A DNA stretch of 52,396 nt. Source: Bacteroidales bacterium. Its GTDB lineage: Bacteria > Bacteroidota > Bacteroidia > Bacteroidales > Bacteroidaceae. Each line of letters opens with the position of its first letter. Position 1 is the first letter of the stretch. The stretch is taken from assembly GCA_015060865.1 (NCBI GenBank), contig SUXS01000019.1, positions 1 through 52,396 of the forward strand, given 5' to 3'. Below the pieces are notes generated by a model that worked only from the letters and a program-made list of their open reading frames with translations, ran no database searches and was not told the DNA's origin. The position numbers and the translations under genes are program-made. This document shows, piece by piece, positions 33,225 to 42,466 of this stretch.

Positions 33225-33884
33225 ATGAAACGTATCGTAGGAATATGCCTGCTCGGTATGATGGTGGTATCAATGTCGGCCAGTAAACCTATGCGGCAAT
33301 GGATAACAGCTATGCCGGACTCGGTACTTCCGCTGTTGACCCAGAATGATAGGCTGGACTTTGTGGACTTTCTGGATAGTGGCATGGAGGCTGTGGTAAC
33401 CAATCGTTTGGATGGGAAGTCGGTAATGCGTGTGTTGACCAACGACTATACACATGTGTCTTATACGAAGTCGATGGATGTGGAGATGAAACTCTTACCG
33501 CTGACTGATACGACCGATGTGCTTTGCATGGTGACTACCGTAGTGTCGGCTGGAGTAGGGGATAGTCATATCACGTTTTTTGATGAAAACTGGCAGGTAG
33601 TGCCGACGGACGATTATTACATACCGCCCGTGATGGATGATTTCCTTGTAGACGAATTGCCCGATTCGGTGGTGCACGTGTTGGACAAGATGGATGTGTA
33701 TTTCAAGACCTATCATCTTGACCCGGAAAAGGACGAACTCGTATGCCGACTGACCACAACGGATTATCTGAATACTGAGGATAGGAAAGCTGTGCTCCCA
33801 TGGGTGCTGTCTGCTTCTCGTACATATGTGTGGCGGAATGGAAAACTCGAATCCAAAGTAGCAGAACAGCTAACAAAAGAATAG
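33225..33884 (+). CDS. DUF3256 family protein
   Basis: 219 residues. Signal peptide (MKRIVGICLLGMMVVSMSASKP). The N-terminal pattern WITAMPDSVLPLLTQNDRLDFVDFLDSGMEAVVTNRLDGKS and the LTNDYTHVSYTKSMDVEMKLLP that follows match the Bacteroidetes-specific family DUF3256 as I recall it. Function unknown, probably periplasmic. An alternative start at 33213 would put extra residues before the signal peptide. Confidence 0.8.
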   Translation: MKRIVGICLLGMMVVSMSASKPMRQWITAMPDSVLPLLTQNDRLDFVDFLDSGMEAVVTNRLDGKSVMRVLTNDYTHVSYTKSMDVEMKLLPLTDTTDVLCMVTTVVSAGVGDSHITFFDENWQVVPTDDYYIPPVMDDFLVDELPDSVVHVLDKMDVYFKTYHLDPEKDELVCRLTTTDYLNTEDRKAVLPWVLSASRTYVWRNGKLESKVAEQLTKE

Positions 33885-33938
33885 GTGACACTGACTGAAT
33901 AATCTTATCGATAGTGATAGCTTTATAAAAAATATTTG

Positions 33939-33947
33939 TACCTTTAC
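33939..33947 (+). promoter_or_regulatory. Promoter -7 box for ilvE
   Basis: TACCTTTAC, one base off the TAnnTTTG consensus, about 53 bases before ilvE. Confidence 0.5.
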
Positions 33948-34000
33948 GGCATTTTATATAATAGGTATTAAAGTAACAGCTTAGGTTAAGGTAATACAAC

Positions 34001-35032
34001 ATGATTATGAAAGAATTGAATTTGGACTGGTCGAACCTCTCGTTCGGCTACATGAAAGCAGACTATAACGTGCGCTGCTACTACCGCAACGGCGAGTGGA
34101 GCGAGGTGGAAGTATCTGATAGTGAGCATATCACCCTGCATATGGCGGCAACCTGCCTGCATTACGGACAAGAGGCCTTCGAGGGCCTGAAAGCCTTCCG
34201 TGGTAAGGATGGCAAGGTGCGCATCTTCCGTCTCGAAGCAAACGCCGAGCGCCTGCAGAGCACCTGTGACGGAATCATGATGCCTCAGTTGCCCACCGAG
34301 AAGTTCCGTGAGATGGTGACCAAGGTGGTGAAGATGAATGAGCGCTTTGTTCCTCCCTATGAGAGTGGCGCATCGCTTTACATACGTCCGCTGCTCATCG
34401 GTACCGGTGCACAGGTGGGTGTACACCCTGCCGACGAATACCTGTTCATGGTGTTCGTGATGCCCGTAGGTCCCTACTTCAAGGGCGGCTTTGCAGCAAA
34501 CCCCTACGTGGTGATACGCCAGTACGATCGCTCGGCACCGCTCGGCACAGGTATCTATAAGGTGGGCGGCAACTATGCCGCATCGATGAAGGCCAACAAA
34601 CTGGCTCACGACCTGGGTTACTCATGTGAGTTTTACCTCGACGCCAAGGAGAAGAAGTACATCGACGAGTGTGGTGCGGCCAACTTCTTCGGCATCAAGG
34701 ACAACACCTACGTGACACCCAAGTCGACCTCCATACTGCCCTCAATCACCAACAAAAGCCTCATGCAGCTGGCCGAGGATATGGGCATGAAGGTGGAACG
34801 CCGCCAGATACCCATCGAGGAACTCGATACCTTCGAGGAGGCAGGTGCATGTGGCACGGCAGCTGTGATATCTCCCATCGAGCGCATCGACGACCTGGAG
34901 ATGAAGCGCAGCTACGTCATTGCCAAGGACGGTAAGCCAGGACCTATCTGTCGCAAACTGTACGACACGCTGCGCGGCATACAGTATGGCGACATCGAGG
35001 ACCGCTACGGATGGGTGACAATTGTAGAATAA
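34001..35032 (+). CDS. ilvE: Branched-chain amino acid aminotransferase
   Basis: 343 residues. PLP enzyme (fold type IV) interconverting Leu/Ile/Val and their 2-oxo acids. The PLP lysine is Lys187 in GTGIYKVGGNYAAS. Other marks are LHYGQEAFEGLKAFR, SLYIRPLLIGT, DECGAANFFGIKD, TKS-type SITNKSLMQLAEDMG and AGACGTAAVISPI. Length is normal for the large class. A start six bases later (34007) is equally possible. Own promoter. Confidence 0.95.
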   Translation: MIMKELNLDWSNLSFGYMKADYNVRCYYRNGEWSEVEVSDSEHITLHMAATCLHYGQEAFEGLKAFRGKDGKVRIFRLEANAERLQSTCDGIMMPQLPTEKFREMVTKVVKMNERFVPPYESGASLYIRPLLIGTGAQVGVHPADEYLFMVFVMPVGPYFKGGFAANPYVVIRQYDRSAPLGTGIYKVGGNYAASMKANKLAHDLGYSCEFYLDAKEKKYIDECGAANFFGIKDNTYVTPKSTSILPSITNKSLMQLAEDMGMKVERRQIPIEELDTFEEAGACGTAAVISPIERIDDLEMKRSYVIAKDGKPGPICRKLYDTLRGIQYGDIEDRYGWVTIVE

Positions 35033-35059
35033 ACACGTTGAAAAATAAAATAGATTCTG

Positions 35060-36397
35060 ATGTATCCCTTGTTTGACAGCTTTATCATCAATAGGCTCGT
35101 ACCTACAGACAGCTTTTGTCGTATTGCTAATGAAGTATCCGCTCCATATCTTGTGCTGAATACTCATGGAGAGGGGCTCAAGCTGGGTTATCGGGCTATA
35201 GAGCGCATGGTGCAGGTTGCTGAAGATAGCAAGGCTGACATGGTGTATAGCAATCGGTATGTCTCCAAACAGGATATACTACAAACTGTACCTACCAACG
35301 AATATCAGACAGGGAGCATACGGGACGATTTTGATTTTGGCTCGCTGTTACTTATACGTACCGAAACGCTCAAGCGTTTTGTTGCGTCAAATCCAGAATC
35401 GTATCAATATGCTGGATTGTATCAGTTGCGTCTCTACATTAGCCGTATGGGGCGTATCGTACACGTAAATGAATACCTCTATACAGAGGTGGAGGATGAT
35501 TTGCGCTTGTCCGGTGAAAAACAGTTTGACTACGTCGACCCGCGTAATAGGCTGGTACAGGTTGAGATGGAGCAGGTATGCACTGCGCACCTCAAGGAGA
35601 TGGGTGCCTTGGTTCATCATGCAACACTGAAAACGATAGATACCACCGAAGGGGAATTTCCATATGAAGCTTCGGTAATTATTCCCGTGAAGAATCGGGC
35701 AAAGACGATTGGCGATGCAATACAGTCGGTATTGTCGCAAGAGAGTGACTTCCCTTACAATCTCATAGTAGTTGATAATCACTCGACGGACGGAACAACA
35801 GAAATAATCTCTCGATTGGCAAACGAGACTCCTCTGATCACACTAATTTGTCCTGAACGCGATGATTTAGGTATCGGAGGGTGTTGGGATCTTGCTATAC
35901 GCCATTCGCAGTGTGGTCGCTATGTAGTACAGCTTGACAGTGACGATCTATATAGTGACAAGCATACCCTGCAATGTATTGTTGATACTTTTCGTCGTGA
36001 ACGATGTGCTATGGTGGTGGGAAGCTATCGCTTGTGTAACTTTGCGCTGGAGACATTACCTCCAGGAGTTATTGACCATCGCGAGTGGACTGAGGAGAAT
36101 GGGATGAATAATGCTTTGCGTATCAATGGATTGGGCGCTCCGAGAGCTTTTTATACACCTGTCATCCGCGAGATGGGATTTCCTAATGTAAGTTATGGCG
36201 AAGATTATGCTGTAGGAATAGCTATCAGTCGTCAGTACAGATTGGGGCGCATATATGAGCCTATCTATCTGTGTCGCCGTTGGGAGGGAAATAGTGATGC
36301 GGCCCTCAGTCCCGAGCGAGTAGCTGTGCACAATCATTATAAGGACAGTTTGCGTACTCAAGAAATACGCGCACGGGTGAATCTTTCAAGGCATTAG
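35060..36397 (+). CDS. Family 2 glycosyltransferase with an extra N-terminal domain
   Basis: 445 residues. The second half (from about 205) is a canonical GT-A/GT2 domain: [45 protein letters not shown] (the DxD-type metal site) and later [10 protein letters not shown]. The first ~200 residues look like the second half of a GT2 fold without its nucleotide-binding start ([42 protein letters not shown]). The gene therefore appears to encode a partial plus a full domain. Sugar donor and acceptor are unknown. No other glycan gene is near. Confidence 0.82.
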   Translation: MYPLFDSFIINRLVPTDSFCRIANEVSAPYLVLNTHGEGLKLGYRAIERMVQVAEDSKADMVYSNRYVSKQDILQTVPTNEYQTGSIRDDFDFGSLLLIRTETLKRFVASNPESYQYAGLYQLRLYISRMGRIVHVNEYLYTEVEDDLRLSGEKQFDYVDPRNRLVQVEMEQVCTAHLKEMGALVHHATLKTIDTTEGEFPYEASVIIPVKNRAKTIGDAIQSVLSQESDFPYNLIVVDNHSTDGTTEIISRLANETPLITLICPERDDLGIGGCWDLAIRHSQCGRYVVQLDSDDLYSDKHTLQCIVDTFRRERCAMVVGSYRLCNFALETLPPGVIDHREWTEENGMNNALRINGLGAPRAFYTPVIREMGFPNVSYGEDYAVGIAISRQYRLGRIYEPIYLCRRWEGNSDAALSPERVAVHNHYKDSLRTQEIRARVNLSRH

Positions 36398-36449
36398 TGT
36401 GATTATCTGAATAGGTGAATTTATCCTACCGTGAGTTGTGGTTGTTAAA

Positions 36450-36486
36450 AGAAAAGCGTGTCGACCAATAGGTCTGGCACGCTTTC
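36450..36486. terminator. Bidirectional terminator
   Basis: AAAGCGTG-C-ACC pairs with GGT-TG-CACGCTTT around AATA. Both sides run into T-rich sequence. It separates the glycosyltransferase from the convergent decarboxylase operon. Confidence 0.75.
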
Positions 36487-36511
36487 TCTTTGTGGTATTC
36501 TTTCTTTATGC

Positions 36512-37672
36512 TTAAATCAAGAATCCGAGCAATACACCAGCAGCACAGGCCGAACCGATAACACCGGCTACGTTGGGACCCATGGCGTTCATGAGCAGGT
36601 AGTTGGTGGGGTCGGCCTTCTGACCCTCGTCGTGAGAGATACGGGCTGCCATAGGCACGGCAGATACACCGGCGTTGCCGATGAGTGGGTTGATCTTCTT
36701 GCCCTTCGGGAGGAAGAGGTTCATGAATTTCACGAACAACACACCGCTGGCGGTGGCAATGACGAAGGCGGTGATACCTACGAGGAGGATCTTCAGTGTA
36801 GAGGGGGTGAGGAACTCGCTTGCCTGGGTAGAGGCACCTACGGTGAGACCGAGCAGGATGGTGACGCAGTTGATCAGCGGACCCTTGGCTGCCTCGGCCA
36901 GACGGCCGGTTACGCCACTTACGTTGAGCAGGTTACCGAAGAAGAGCATACCCAAGAGGGGCAGACCGCTGGGCACGATGAACGCGGTGAGCAGCAGGCC
37001 GATGATGGGGAACATGATCTTCTCGGTCTGTGATACCTGACGGGGAGCCTCCATGCGGATGAGGCGCTCCTTCTTGGTGGTGAGCAGACGCATGATGGGG
37101 CGCTGGATCACGGGCACGAGGGCCATGTAGGAGTAGGCACACACGGCGATGGCTCCCATGAGGTTGGGCGCGAGCTTCGACGACAGGAAGATGGCGGTAG
37201 GTCCGTCGGCACCGCCGATGATAGCGATACCTGCTGCCTGGTCGGGCTCGAAGCCGAGGAGCAGGGCAATGATATAGGCTGCGAAGATACCGAACTGTGC
37301 AGAAGCACCTACGAGCATCATCTTAGGATTGGCGATGAGCGGACCGAAGTCGGTCATGGCACCAATGCCGAGGAAGATGAGGGGGGGGTACCAACCGGTC
37401 TTCACACCCTGATAGAGGATATTGAGCACTGAACCCTCTTCGTAGAGACCAATCTCGAGACCTGCATCGGCCTTGAAGGGGATGTTGCCCAGGATGATAC
37501 CGAAGCCTATGGGCACGAGCAACAATGGCTCCCAACCCTTCTTGATGGCAAGTGTGATGAAGAGGCATCCTACCAGAATCATCACGATATGTCCCCACGT
37601 AGCATTGGCAAAACCGGTGTATTGCCAGAAGTCTACGAGGTTGTTTCCGATAAAGTTAAAAAAGTCGTTCAT
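36512..37672 (-). CDS. Sodium-translocating decarboxylase, beta subunit
   Basis: 386 residues, about nine to eleven membrane helices. Membrane subunit that decarboxylates carboxybiotin and pumps Na+ out, homologous to OadB/GcdB/MmdB. Diagnostic stretches are PLIFLGIGAMTDFGPLIANP, IIGGADGPTAIFLSSKLAP (with the ion-site Asp in GGADGPT) and the C-terminal GNAGVSAVPMAARISHDEGQ followed by AMGPNVAGVIGSA. Last gene of the methylmalonyl-CoA operon, after the biotin carrier. Confidence 0.95.
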   Translation of the reverse strand: MNDFFNFIGNNLVDFWQYTGFANATWGHIVMILVGCLFITLAIKKGWEPLLLVPIGFGIILGNIPFKADAGLEIGLYEEGSVLNILYQGVKTGWYPPLIFLGIGAMTDFGPLIANPKMMLVGASAQFGIFAAYIIALLLGFEPDQAAGIAIIGGADGPTAIFLSSKLAPNLMGAIAVCAYSYMALVPVIQRPIMRLLTTKKERLIRMEAPRQVSQTEKIMFPIIGLLLTAFIVPSGLPLLGMLFFGNLLNVSGVTGRLAEAAKGPLINCVTILLGLTVGASTQASEFLTPSTLKILLVGITAFVIATASGVLFVKFMNLFLPKGKKINPLIGNAGVSAVPMAARISHDEGQKADPTNYLLMNAMGPNVAGVIGSACAAGVLLGFLI

Positions 37673-37676
37673 ATTT

Positions 37677-37820
37677 ACTTAATTTTGGGGAGTTAAACGT
37701 AGTTAAAGGGAGGTAGTCGCTTTGCTCTTTAGGGAGATAAAGGCCAATAGTCTTTACGCGCGAAAGGACATTCGGCATTTAACTCCATTTATCTCCATTT
37801 AACTCCTTTTATCTCCTAAT
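37677..37820. repeat. Word-repeat hairpin between beta subunit and biotin carrier
   Basis: One arm repeats GGAGTTAAA and GGGAGATAAAGG (about 37690-37742); the other repeats TTTAACTCC and TTTATCTCC (about 37780-37818). The halves are complementary and can form a long imperfect hairpin in the mRNA between two operon genes. Confidence 0.65.
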
Positions 37821-37823
37821 TAA

Positions 37824-38258
37824 TCACCCAAGTGTAATAATATCGGTTCCTTCTGCGATAGACTGTCCCTTCTCTACGTTGATTGAAACTACCTTTCCGT
37901 CGCGGTCGGCGTTGATGTTGTTCTCCATCTTCATGGCTTCGAGGATAGCTACGGTCTGACCCTTGGATACAGTGTCGCCTACCTTCACCTTGATGTCGAG
38001 TACTACACCGGGCAGCGGAGCCTTGATGCCGGCACCACCAGCTGCGGGGCGTGGAGCGGGAGCTGCTGCTGGAGCAGGAGCCGCTGCGGGGGCAGCTGCG
38101 GGACGTGCTACGGGTTTGGTCACTGCAGGCTTGGCCGGACGGTCGAGCTCAACTTGATATGTCTTACCGTTTACGGTAACGCTGGCCTTGTTGCCTTCAA
38201 GTTCTTCTACGGCAACATTGTACTCATTGCCGTTAATCTTGTATTTATATTCTTTCAT
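37824..38258 (-). CDS. mmdC: Biotin carrier subunit of methylmalonyl-CoA decarboxylase
   Basis: 144 residues. A short N-terminal domain (MKEYKYKINGNEYNVAVEEL) is followed by an Ala/Pro-rich flexible linker (about 42-75) and a biotinyl domain with the biotin lysine Lys110 in EAMKMENN. It shuttles the carboxyl group from the carboxyltransferase to the membrane beta subunit. Typical length and linker. Fourth gene in the operon. Confidence 0.93.
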   Translation of the reverse strand: MKEYKYKINGNEYNVAVEELEGNKASVTVNGKTYQVELDRPAKPAVTKPVARPAAAPAAAPAPAAAPAPRPAAGGAGIKAPLPGVVLDIKVKVGDTVSKGQTVAILEAMKMENNINADRDGKVVSINVEKGQSIAEGTDIITLG

Positions 38259-38262
38259 ATTA

Positions 38263-38355
38263 TTTTAAGTTTTTGAGTTCTTGAGTTCTTTAGTTTTTGA
38301 GCTGTTTCCCTTCAATCCGGAAGGAAAGTTACAAACTCAAAAACTTACAAACTGA
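38263..38355. repeat. Word-repeat hairpin between biotin carrier and gamma-type subunit
   Basis: TTTTTGAGTTCTTGAGTTC and TTTTTGAGC (about 38274-38301) face ACAAACTCAAAAACTTACAA (about 38331-38351) across a CCGGAAGG loop. The design is as in the neighbouring gap, but with a different repeated word. Confidence 0.65.
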
Positions 38356-38363
38356 ATAACTTA

Positions 38364-39329
38364 TTAGTTATACGGATACGGATGTGAGTGGGTATGTGTC
38401 AGCATGTGCCAGCTTGACTCGCCACTATCGATGGTGAGCACGTCGCTCTCCTCATCGTGTACGTTGCCGAAGTGCTCGTGCAGTGCCATGCAGATGGCGG
38501 CCATCTCTTCATCGGCCTTGCCATCGTTAGCTGCAGGAGCAGGAGCTGCAGGAGCAGGAGCGACAGCTTGGGCAGGAGCCTTTTTGAAGACTGAGATGAT
38601 ACCGGTAAATACTTTGCCGATTTTAATGAATATCCAGGTGTTGGCAAAGATCTTGCCAATTGCAGCAAACAGGAACCAGAGGATAGCGAGGGCCGAAAAT
38701 ACTACAGCCATACACATTACGGTCATGCCGAGGCCCAGGCTGTCCATACGCTTGAACTTGGCCACCTTGCCTTCGCCCTGCTCTACGATGTTGGTAGCGG
38801 CAGGAGTCACGTTGTCGGCAGTCACGATGCGCCATTCACCTACGCCATCCTTGGCGCGGGCCCATGACTGGTTCTCGCCGAGGGCGGGTACGGTAACTGA
38901 GTCGAGTAGGGTAGTACCATTGGCATCGTACAGGGCAATCCAGTTCTCGGTGCTGTCGGCCAGTGTGAAACTGGTGTGGAAGATACCGCGCTTGGGCATG
39001 TTGTCGGCAAAGAAGAGCATCTTCTGCTTGCCGTGAATGCCTGTGGCTACATCGCCTGAGGGTATCTGGTACATCATCTTGATGCGTTCGGGAGCACTCA
39101 GCTCTTCGTTGAGCACGTCGCGGTTTGTCGTAAGGAAACAGTTACGTGCGTTGGCTGAGGCAAAAGCATCGTTGTGAAATTCTATCCATGCCGAACGGCA
39201 GCCATACTCGTCGAGTATGCTCTCCGTGTTGGTCACGAGAATCTCATTGAACTTGAGGTTCTTGGCACCCTGCGCAAAGCCGGCAGTGGCAGCCAAGACC
39301 ATCATTATACTAAAAAGAACTTTTTTCAT
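38364..39329 (-). CDS. Lamin-tail-like domain fused to decarboxylase gamma subunit
   Basis: 321 residues. Signal peptide (MKKVLFSIMMVLAATAGFAQ). Residues about 22-180 resemble a lamin-tail/CBM-like domain (LKFNEILVTNTESILDEYGC, WIEFHN, NWIALYDANGTTLLDSV). One membrane helix (about 205-230, GLGMTVMCMAVVFSALAILWFLF) starts the OadG-like gamma part, followed by an Ala/Pro-rich linker and a C-terminal tail (DEEMAAICMALHEHFG) ending in His-rich THTHSHPYPYN. OadG subunits hold the complex together and bind zinc; the His-rich tail fits that. The exported extra domain is unusual for the core enzyme and would face the periplasm. Confidence 0.8.
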   Translation of the reverse strand: MKKVLFSIMMVLAATAGFAQGAKNLKFNEILVTNTESILDEYGCRSAWIEFHNDAFASANARNCFLTTNRDVLNEELSAPERIKMMYQIPSGDVATGIHGKQKMLFFADNMPKRGIFHTSFTLADSTENWIALYDANGTTLLDSVTVPALGENQSWARAKDGVGEWRIVTADNVTPAATNIVEQGEGKVAKFKRMDSLGLGMTVMCMAVVFSALAILWFLFAAIGKIFANTWIFIKIGKVFTGIISVFKKAPAQAVAPAPAAPAPAANDGKADEEMAAICMALHEHFGNVHDEESDVLTIDSGESSWHMLTHTHSHPYPYN

Positions 39330-39362
39330 AATTGTCAATTATCAATTTTCAATTGTCAATTA
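39330..39362. repeat. Word repeat between gamma subunit and mmdA
   Basis: TCAATT is iterated four times with changing spacers (TGTCAATTATCAATTTTCAA, then TTGTCAATT). Part is self-complementary (CAATTG). It is the shortest of the operon's word repeats. Confidence 0.55.
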
Positions 39363-40913
39363 TTAAAGAGGTATATTGCCGTGTTTTCTCTTCGGGTTCT
39401 CGAGCTTCTTGGTCTGCAACTCGGCTAACGCACGGATGATGCGGAAGCGGGTGTTGCGAGGCTCGATAACGTCGTCGATGTAGCCATACTTGGCTGCATT
39501 GTACGGGTTGGCGAAGAGCTTGGTGTACTCGGCCTCCTTCTCGGCAATGAATGCCTTGGGATCTTCCTTCTCCTTGGCCTCCTTGGCATAGAGGACGGCA
39601 GCAGCACCGCTGGCACCCATTACGGCAATCTCGGCTGTGGGCCATGCGTAGTTCATGTCGCCACGGAGTTGCTTACAGCTCATCACGATGTGGCTACCAC
39701 CATAGCTCTTGCGCAGGGTAACGGTTACCTTGGGCACTGTGGCCTCGCCGAAGGCGTAGAGCAACTTGGCACCGTGGAGGATAACGGCGTTGTACTCCTG
39801 GCCTGTGCCGGGGAGGAAGCCGGGAACGTCGACGAGTGTTACCAAAGGAATGTTGAAGGCGTCGCAGAAGCGTACGAAGCGGGCTGCCTTGCGTGAGGCG
39901 TTGCAGTCGAGCACGCCGGCAAAGGCCATGGGCTGGTTGGCTACGATACCTACTGACTCGCCGTTGAAGCGGGCGAAGCCTACGATGATGTTCTTGGCAT
40001 AGTCTTTCTGTACCTCGAGGAACTCTCCGTTGTCGACGATAGCGCCGATAACCTCGTACATGTCGTATGCCTTGTTGGGGTTGTCGGGGATGATCTCGTT
40101 GAGAAGGTCTTCCTTACGGTCGATGGGGTCGGTGCACACTACGCGGGGTGCCTGCTCCATGTTGTTCTGGGGCATGTAAGAGAGGAGCTTGCGGATCATG
40201 GCAAGAGCCTCTTCCTCGGTCTGTGCGGTGAAGTGGGTCACACCTGACTTGCTTGAGTGTACTGATGCGCCACCGAGCTGCTCCTGAGTAACGTCTTCGC
40301 CAAGTACGGTTTTCACTACGGCGGGACCGGTGAGGAACATGTATGAGGTGCCTTCCATCATCAAGGTGAAGTCGGTGAGGGCAGGTGAGTAAACGGCACC
40401 ACCGGCGCAGGGACCGAAGATACCAGAAATCTGGGGAATCACACCTGATGCCATGATGTTGCGCTGGAAGATCTCTGAGTAGCCAGCGAGGGCGTTGATA
40501 CCTTCCTGAATACGTGCACCGCCCGAGTCGTTGATACCGATAACGGGAGCACCCATCTTCATGGCTGCATCCATAATCTTGCAAATCTTCATGGCCATGG
40601 TCTCGGAGAGAGAACCGGCATTCACGGTGAAGTCCTGTGCAAATACATACACGAGGCGGCCGTCGATAGTACCATAACCTGTTACTACACCATCGCCGAG
40701 GCTCTGCTTCTTCTCCATGCCGAAGTTGTGGCAGCGGTGAGTTACGAACATGTCCATCTCTTCGAATGAACCTTTGTCGAGCAGCATATCGATACGTTCA
40801 CGTGCGGTATACTTACCCTTCTCATGCTGCTTTTGAATGGCCTTCTCGCCACCGCCCAGACGGGCTTTCTCGCGCAGCTCTACGAGCTCTCTAATTTTAT
40901 CTAATTGTGACAT
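39363..40913 (-). CDS. mmdA: Methylmalonyl-CoA decarboxylase, carboxyltransferase subunit
   Basis: 516 residues. Alpha subunit that moves the carboxyl group of (S)-methylmalonyl-CoA to biotin, leaving propionyl-CoA. Crotonase-fold carboxyltransferase marks are [50 protein letters not shown] (oxyanion hole), and in the second half [13 protein letters not shown] and [19 protein letters not shown]. Propionyl-CoA carboxylase beta chains are very similar; the Na+-pump subunits next to it decide for decarboxylase. Length is normal. Confidence 0.95.
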   Translation of the reverse strand: MSQLDKIRELVELREKARLGGGEKAIQKQHEKGKYTARERIDMLLDKGSFEEMDMFVTHRCHNFGMEKKQSLGDGVVTGYGTIDGRLVYVFAQDFTVNAGSLSETMAMKICKIMDAAMKMGAPVIGINDSGGARIQEGINALAGYSEIFQRNIMASGVIPQISGIFGPCAGGAVYSPALTDFTLMMEGTSYMFLTGPAVVKTVLGEDVTQEQLGGASVHSSKSGVTHFTAQTEEEALAMIRKLLSYMPQNNMEQAPRVVCTDPIDRKEDLLNEIIPDNPNKAYDMYEVIGAIVDNGEFLEVQKDYAKNIIVGFARFNGESVGIVANQPMAFAGVLDCNASRKAARFVRFCDAFNIPLVTLVDVPGFLPGTGQEYNAVILHGAKLLYAFGEATVPKVTVTLRKSYGGSHIVMSCKQLRGDMNYAWPTAEIAVMGASGAAAVLYAKEAKEKEDPKAFIAEKEAEYTKLFANPYNAAKYGYIDDVIEPRNTRFRIIRALAELQTKKLENPKRKHGNIPL

Positions 40914-40916
40914 AGT

Positions 40917-40998
40917 TATTATAATTATGAATTATGAATTATGAATTATCCCTCATCGTTGGAGGCAATTCACAATTCATAATTCAAAATTCAGAATT
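40917..40998. repeat. Word-repeat hairpin between mmdA and mce
   Basis: AATTATG is repeated three times (about 40924-40948); the opposite arm is CAATTCACAATTCATAATTC and AAAATTCAGAATTAA (about 40968-40998). The loop itself pairs CCTC with GAGG around ATCGTTG. Confidence 0.7.
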
Positions 40999-41001
40999 AA
41001 T

Positions 41002-41409
41002 TTACGGTTTCTCACAAAGTTCGGTCAACACGCCCTGTGTAGCTTTCGGATGGAGGAATGCTATGTTGAGTCCCTCAGCACCCTTGCGGGGAGCCTTGTC
41101 GATGAGGCGGATGCCGGCAGCGTCGCACTCGGCAAGTGCGTTTGCAACGCCGTCTTCAACAGCAAAGGCTACGTGGTGTACGCCAGCGCCCTTGTTCTCG
41201 ATGAACTTGGCGATGGTGCTCTCCTCAGATGTGGGCTCGAGGAGCTCGATCTTGGTTTCGCCTACCATAAGGAATGCGGTGCGTACCTTCTGGTCTTCTA
41301 CGGTCTCGATGTTGTAGCACTTCAGACCCAATACGTTCTCATAGTAGGGCAGTGCCTCCTCGATGCTCTTTACAGCAATGCCGAGGTGTTCGATTTTTGA
41401 GATTTTCAT
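41002..41409 (-). CDS. mce: Methylmalonyl-CoA epimerase
   Basis: 135 residues. Metal-dependent epimerase of the glyoxalase/VOC fold that converts (R)- to (S)-methylmalonyl-CoA before decarboxylation. The start MKISKIEHLGIAVKSIEEAL supplies the first metal His (EHLGIAV), KIELLEP a Glu, GAGVHHVAFAVED the second His and FLHPKATQGVLTELCE the C-terminal Glu. Length is normal. First gene of the operon. Confidence 0.95.
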   Translation of the reverse strand: MKISKIEHLGIAVKSIEEALPYYENVLGLKCYNIETVEDQKVRTAFLMVGETKIELLEPTSEESTIAKFIENKGAGVHHVAFAVEDGVANALAECDAAGIRLIDKAPRKGAEGLNIAFLHPKATQGVLTELCEKP

Positions 41410-41754
41410 GTTGTTTTTATTAAATTAGATGAATGTTTGGTAATGAAAAATAATTGCTACAAAGTTACAGCAAAAAAATCGATAAAGCGAAAATGAGAGA
41501 GGATATTTCGCCCGGTAAAATAAAAAAGCAGCCGATTCTGTGAAAAAAAACTATCGGTGGGTAGAAATAGGTGTTGCGACTCATCATTATATAAACCTTT
41601 TACATGCTAATATAAGATGGTCTACTTTGAATATTGTGCATCAAAAATGTAAAGTCAAGTATCTAAACTGTCTTAAAATAATGATAGGCGTGGGTACGAT
41701 GGTACGTTTCTTGTATTGTGAAATTCGAGCTTGTTTTATATCGTCTTGGGTAAA
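41410..41754. other. Intergenic region between mce and the Fur-family gene
   Basis: A -7 box reading TAACTTTGT on the minus strand (41459-41467) serves mce. The remainder is A/T-rich and shows no gene, hairpin or repeat that I can support. Confidence 0.55.
41459..41467 (-). promoter_or_regulatory. Promoter -7 box for the methylmalonyl operon
   Basis: The reverse complement reads TAACTTTGT, about 50 bases upstream of the mce start. Confidence 0.6.
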
Positions 41755-42177
41755 TTAGCATGTATGCTTCTTGGTGCATTCGGGGCATCTTCCTGTAATG
41801 ACACACTTGACTTCGTGTACTTGATAGCTAGGAGGAAGTGCTATGAGAGGAATTTTTTGCTCGGTCAAGCAGATGGTACGGCCACATTGTAGGCATCTAA
41901 AGTGTAGATGTCTGTCGTCGTCCCCCTCATCGTGTTTGGATAGGCATGCTTCATAACGCACAGAGCCACTCCCGTCATCGATGGTATGCACTAGGTGATG
42001 CTGCTCGAAAAGGCTTAAGGTGCGAAATATCGTGGAGCGGTCTGCAGGGTGAAGAATATTCTCCAGCTCACGAAGAGAAAGAGTACTGTTAGCTTCCAAT
42101 AACGAACGCAGCACAAGTAGTCTCATGGCTGTAGGCTTAATTTCGTGGTCGGCAAGAATTTCGGTTAGTTGTTGCAT
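41755..42177 (-). CDS. Fur-family transcriptional regulator
   Basis: 140 residues. Winged-helix repressor with ITxTAMRLLVLRSLLE-type N-terminus (IKPTAMRLLVLRSLLE), recognition helix DRSTIFRTLSLFEQHHLVH, and the metal motifs HLHFRCLQCGRTI (Cys95, Cys98) and GRCPECTKK (Cys131, Cys134), so the structural zinc site is complete. Whether it senses Fe, Zn or peroxide cannot be read from the sequence. Length is normal. Its targets are not evident; the remnant behind it is a decayed protease. Confidence 0.93.
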   Translation of the reverse strand: MQQLTEILADHEIKPTAMRLLVLRSLLEANSTLSLRELENILHPADRSTIFRTLSLFEQHHLVHTIDDGSGSVRYEACLSKHDEGDDDRHLHFRCLQCGRTICLTEQKIPLIALPPSYQVHEVKCVITGRCPECTKKHTC

Positions 42178-42189
42178 TATGAAATAGGA

Positions 42190-42408
42190 TTAGATTGGCC
42201 AGATGACGAAGACTAATGTCTCCCATGCAGCATGTGAAACAATGAGCGCAAAGAGTTGTTTAGGCCATAGCCGGTAGCAAATACCCCAAATGAAACCGCA
42301 TACAAGTGCTGCCATAATGAGCATAAAGTTGAATTTCCAGATATGTACAGCTCCATAAATGAGTAATGTGATAGCAAAACCAATATTCGCAGTCCATCTA
42401 TGACTAAT
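42190..42408 (-). pseudogene. Remnant of a CPBP-family membrane protease
   Basis: Read on the minus strand from just after TAA (42409-42411) to TAA 42190-42192, about 72 codons encode the C-terminal half of a CPBP (CAAX-protease-like) protein. It has IYGAVHIWKFNFMLIMAALV with its motif His and Asn, then VCGFIWGICY and the last motif IVSHAAWETLVFVIWPI. No start codon fits, and the N-terminal half with the EExxR motif is missing, so it is a truncated gene. Confidence 0.7.
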
Positions 42409-42466
42409 CTTTTACCGAATGTTTCATTAGATGGTTTGGTATTAAGGGTAGTTAATGAGTAGTTTG

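Noticed and set aside
40917..40998. Short CRISPR-like repeat array
   Set aside because: The repeats are 7-base A/T-rich words without spacers, and no cas gene is in the window.
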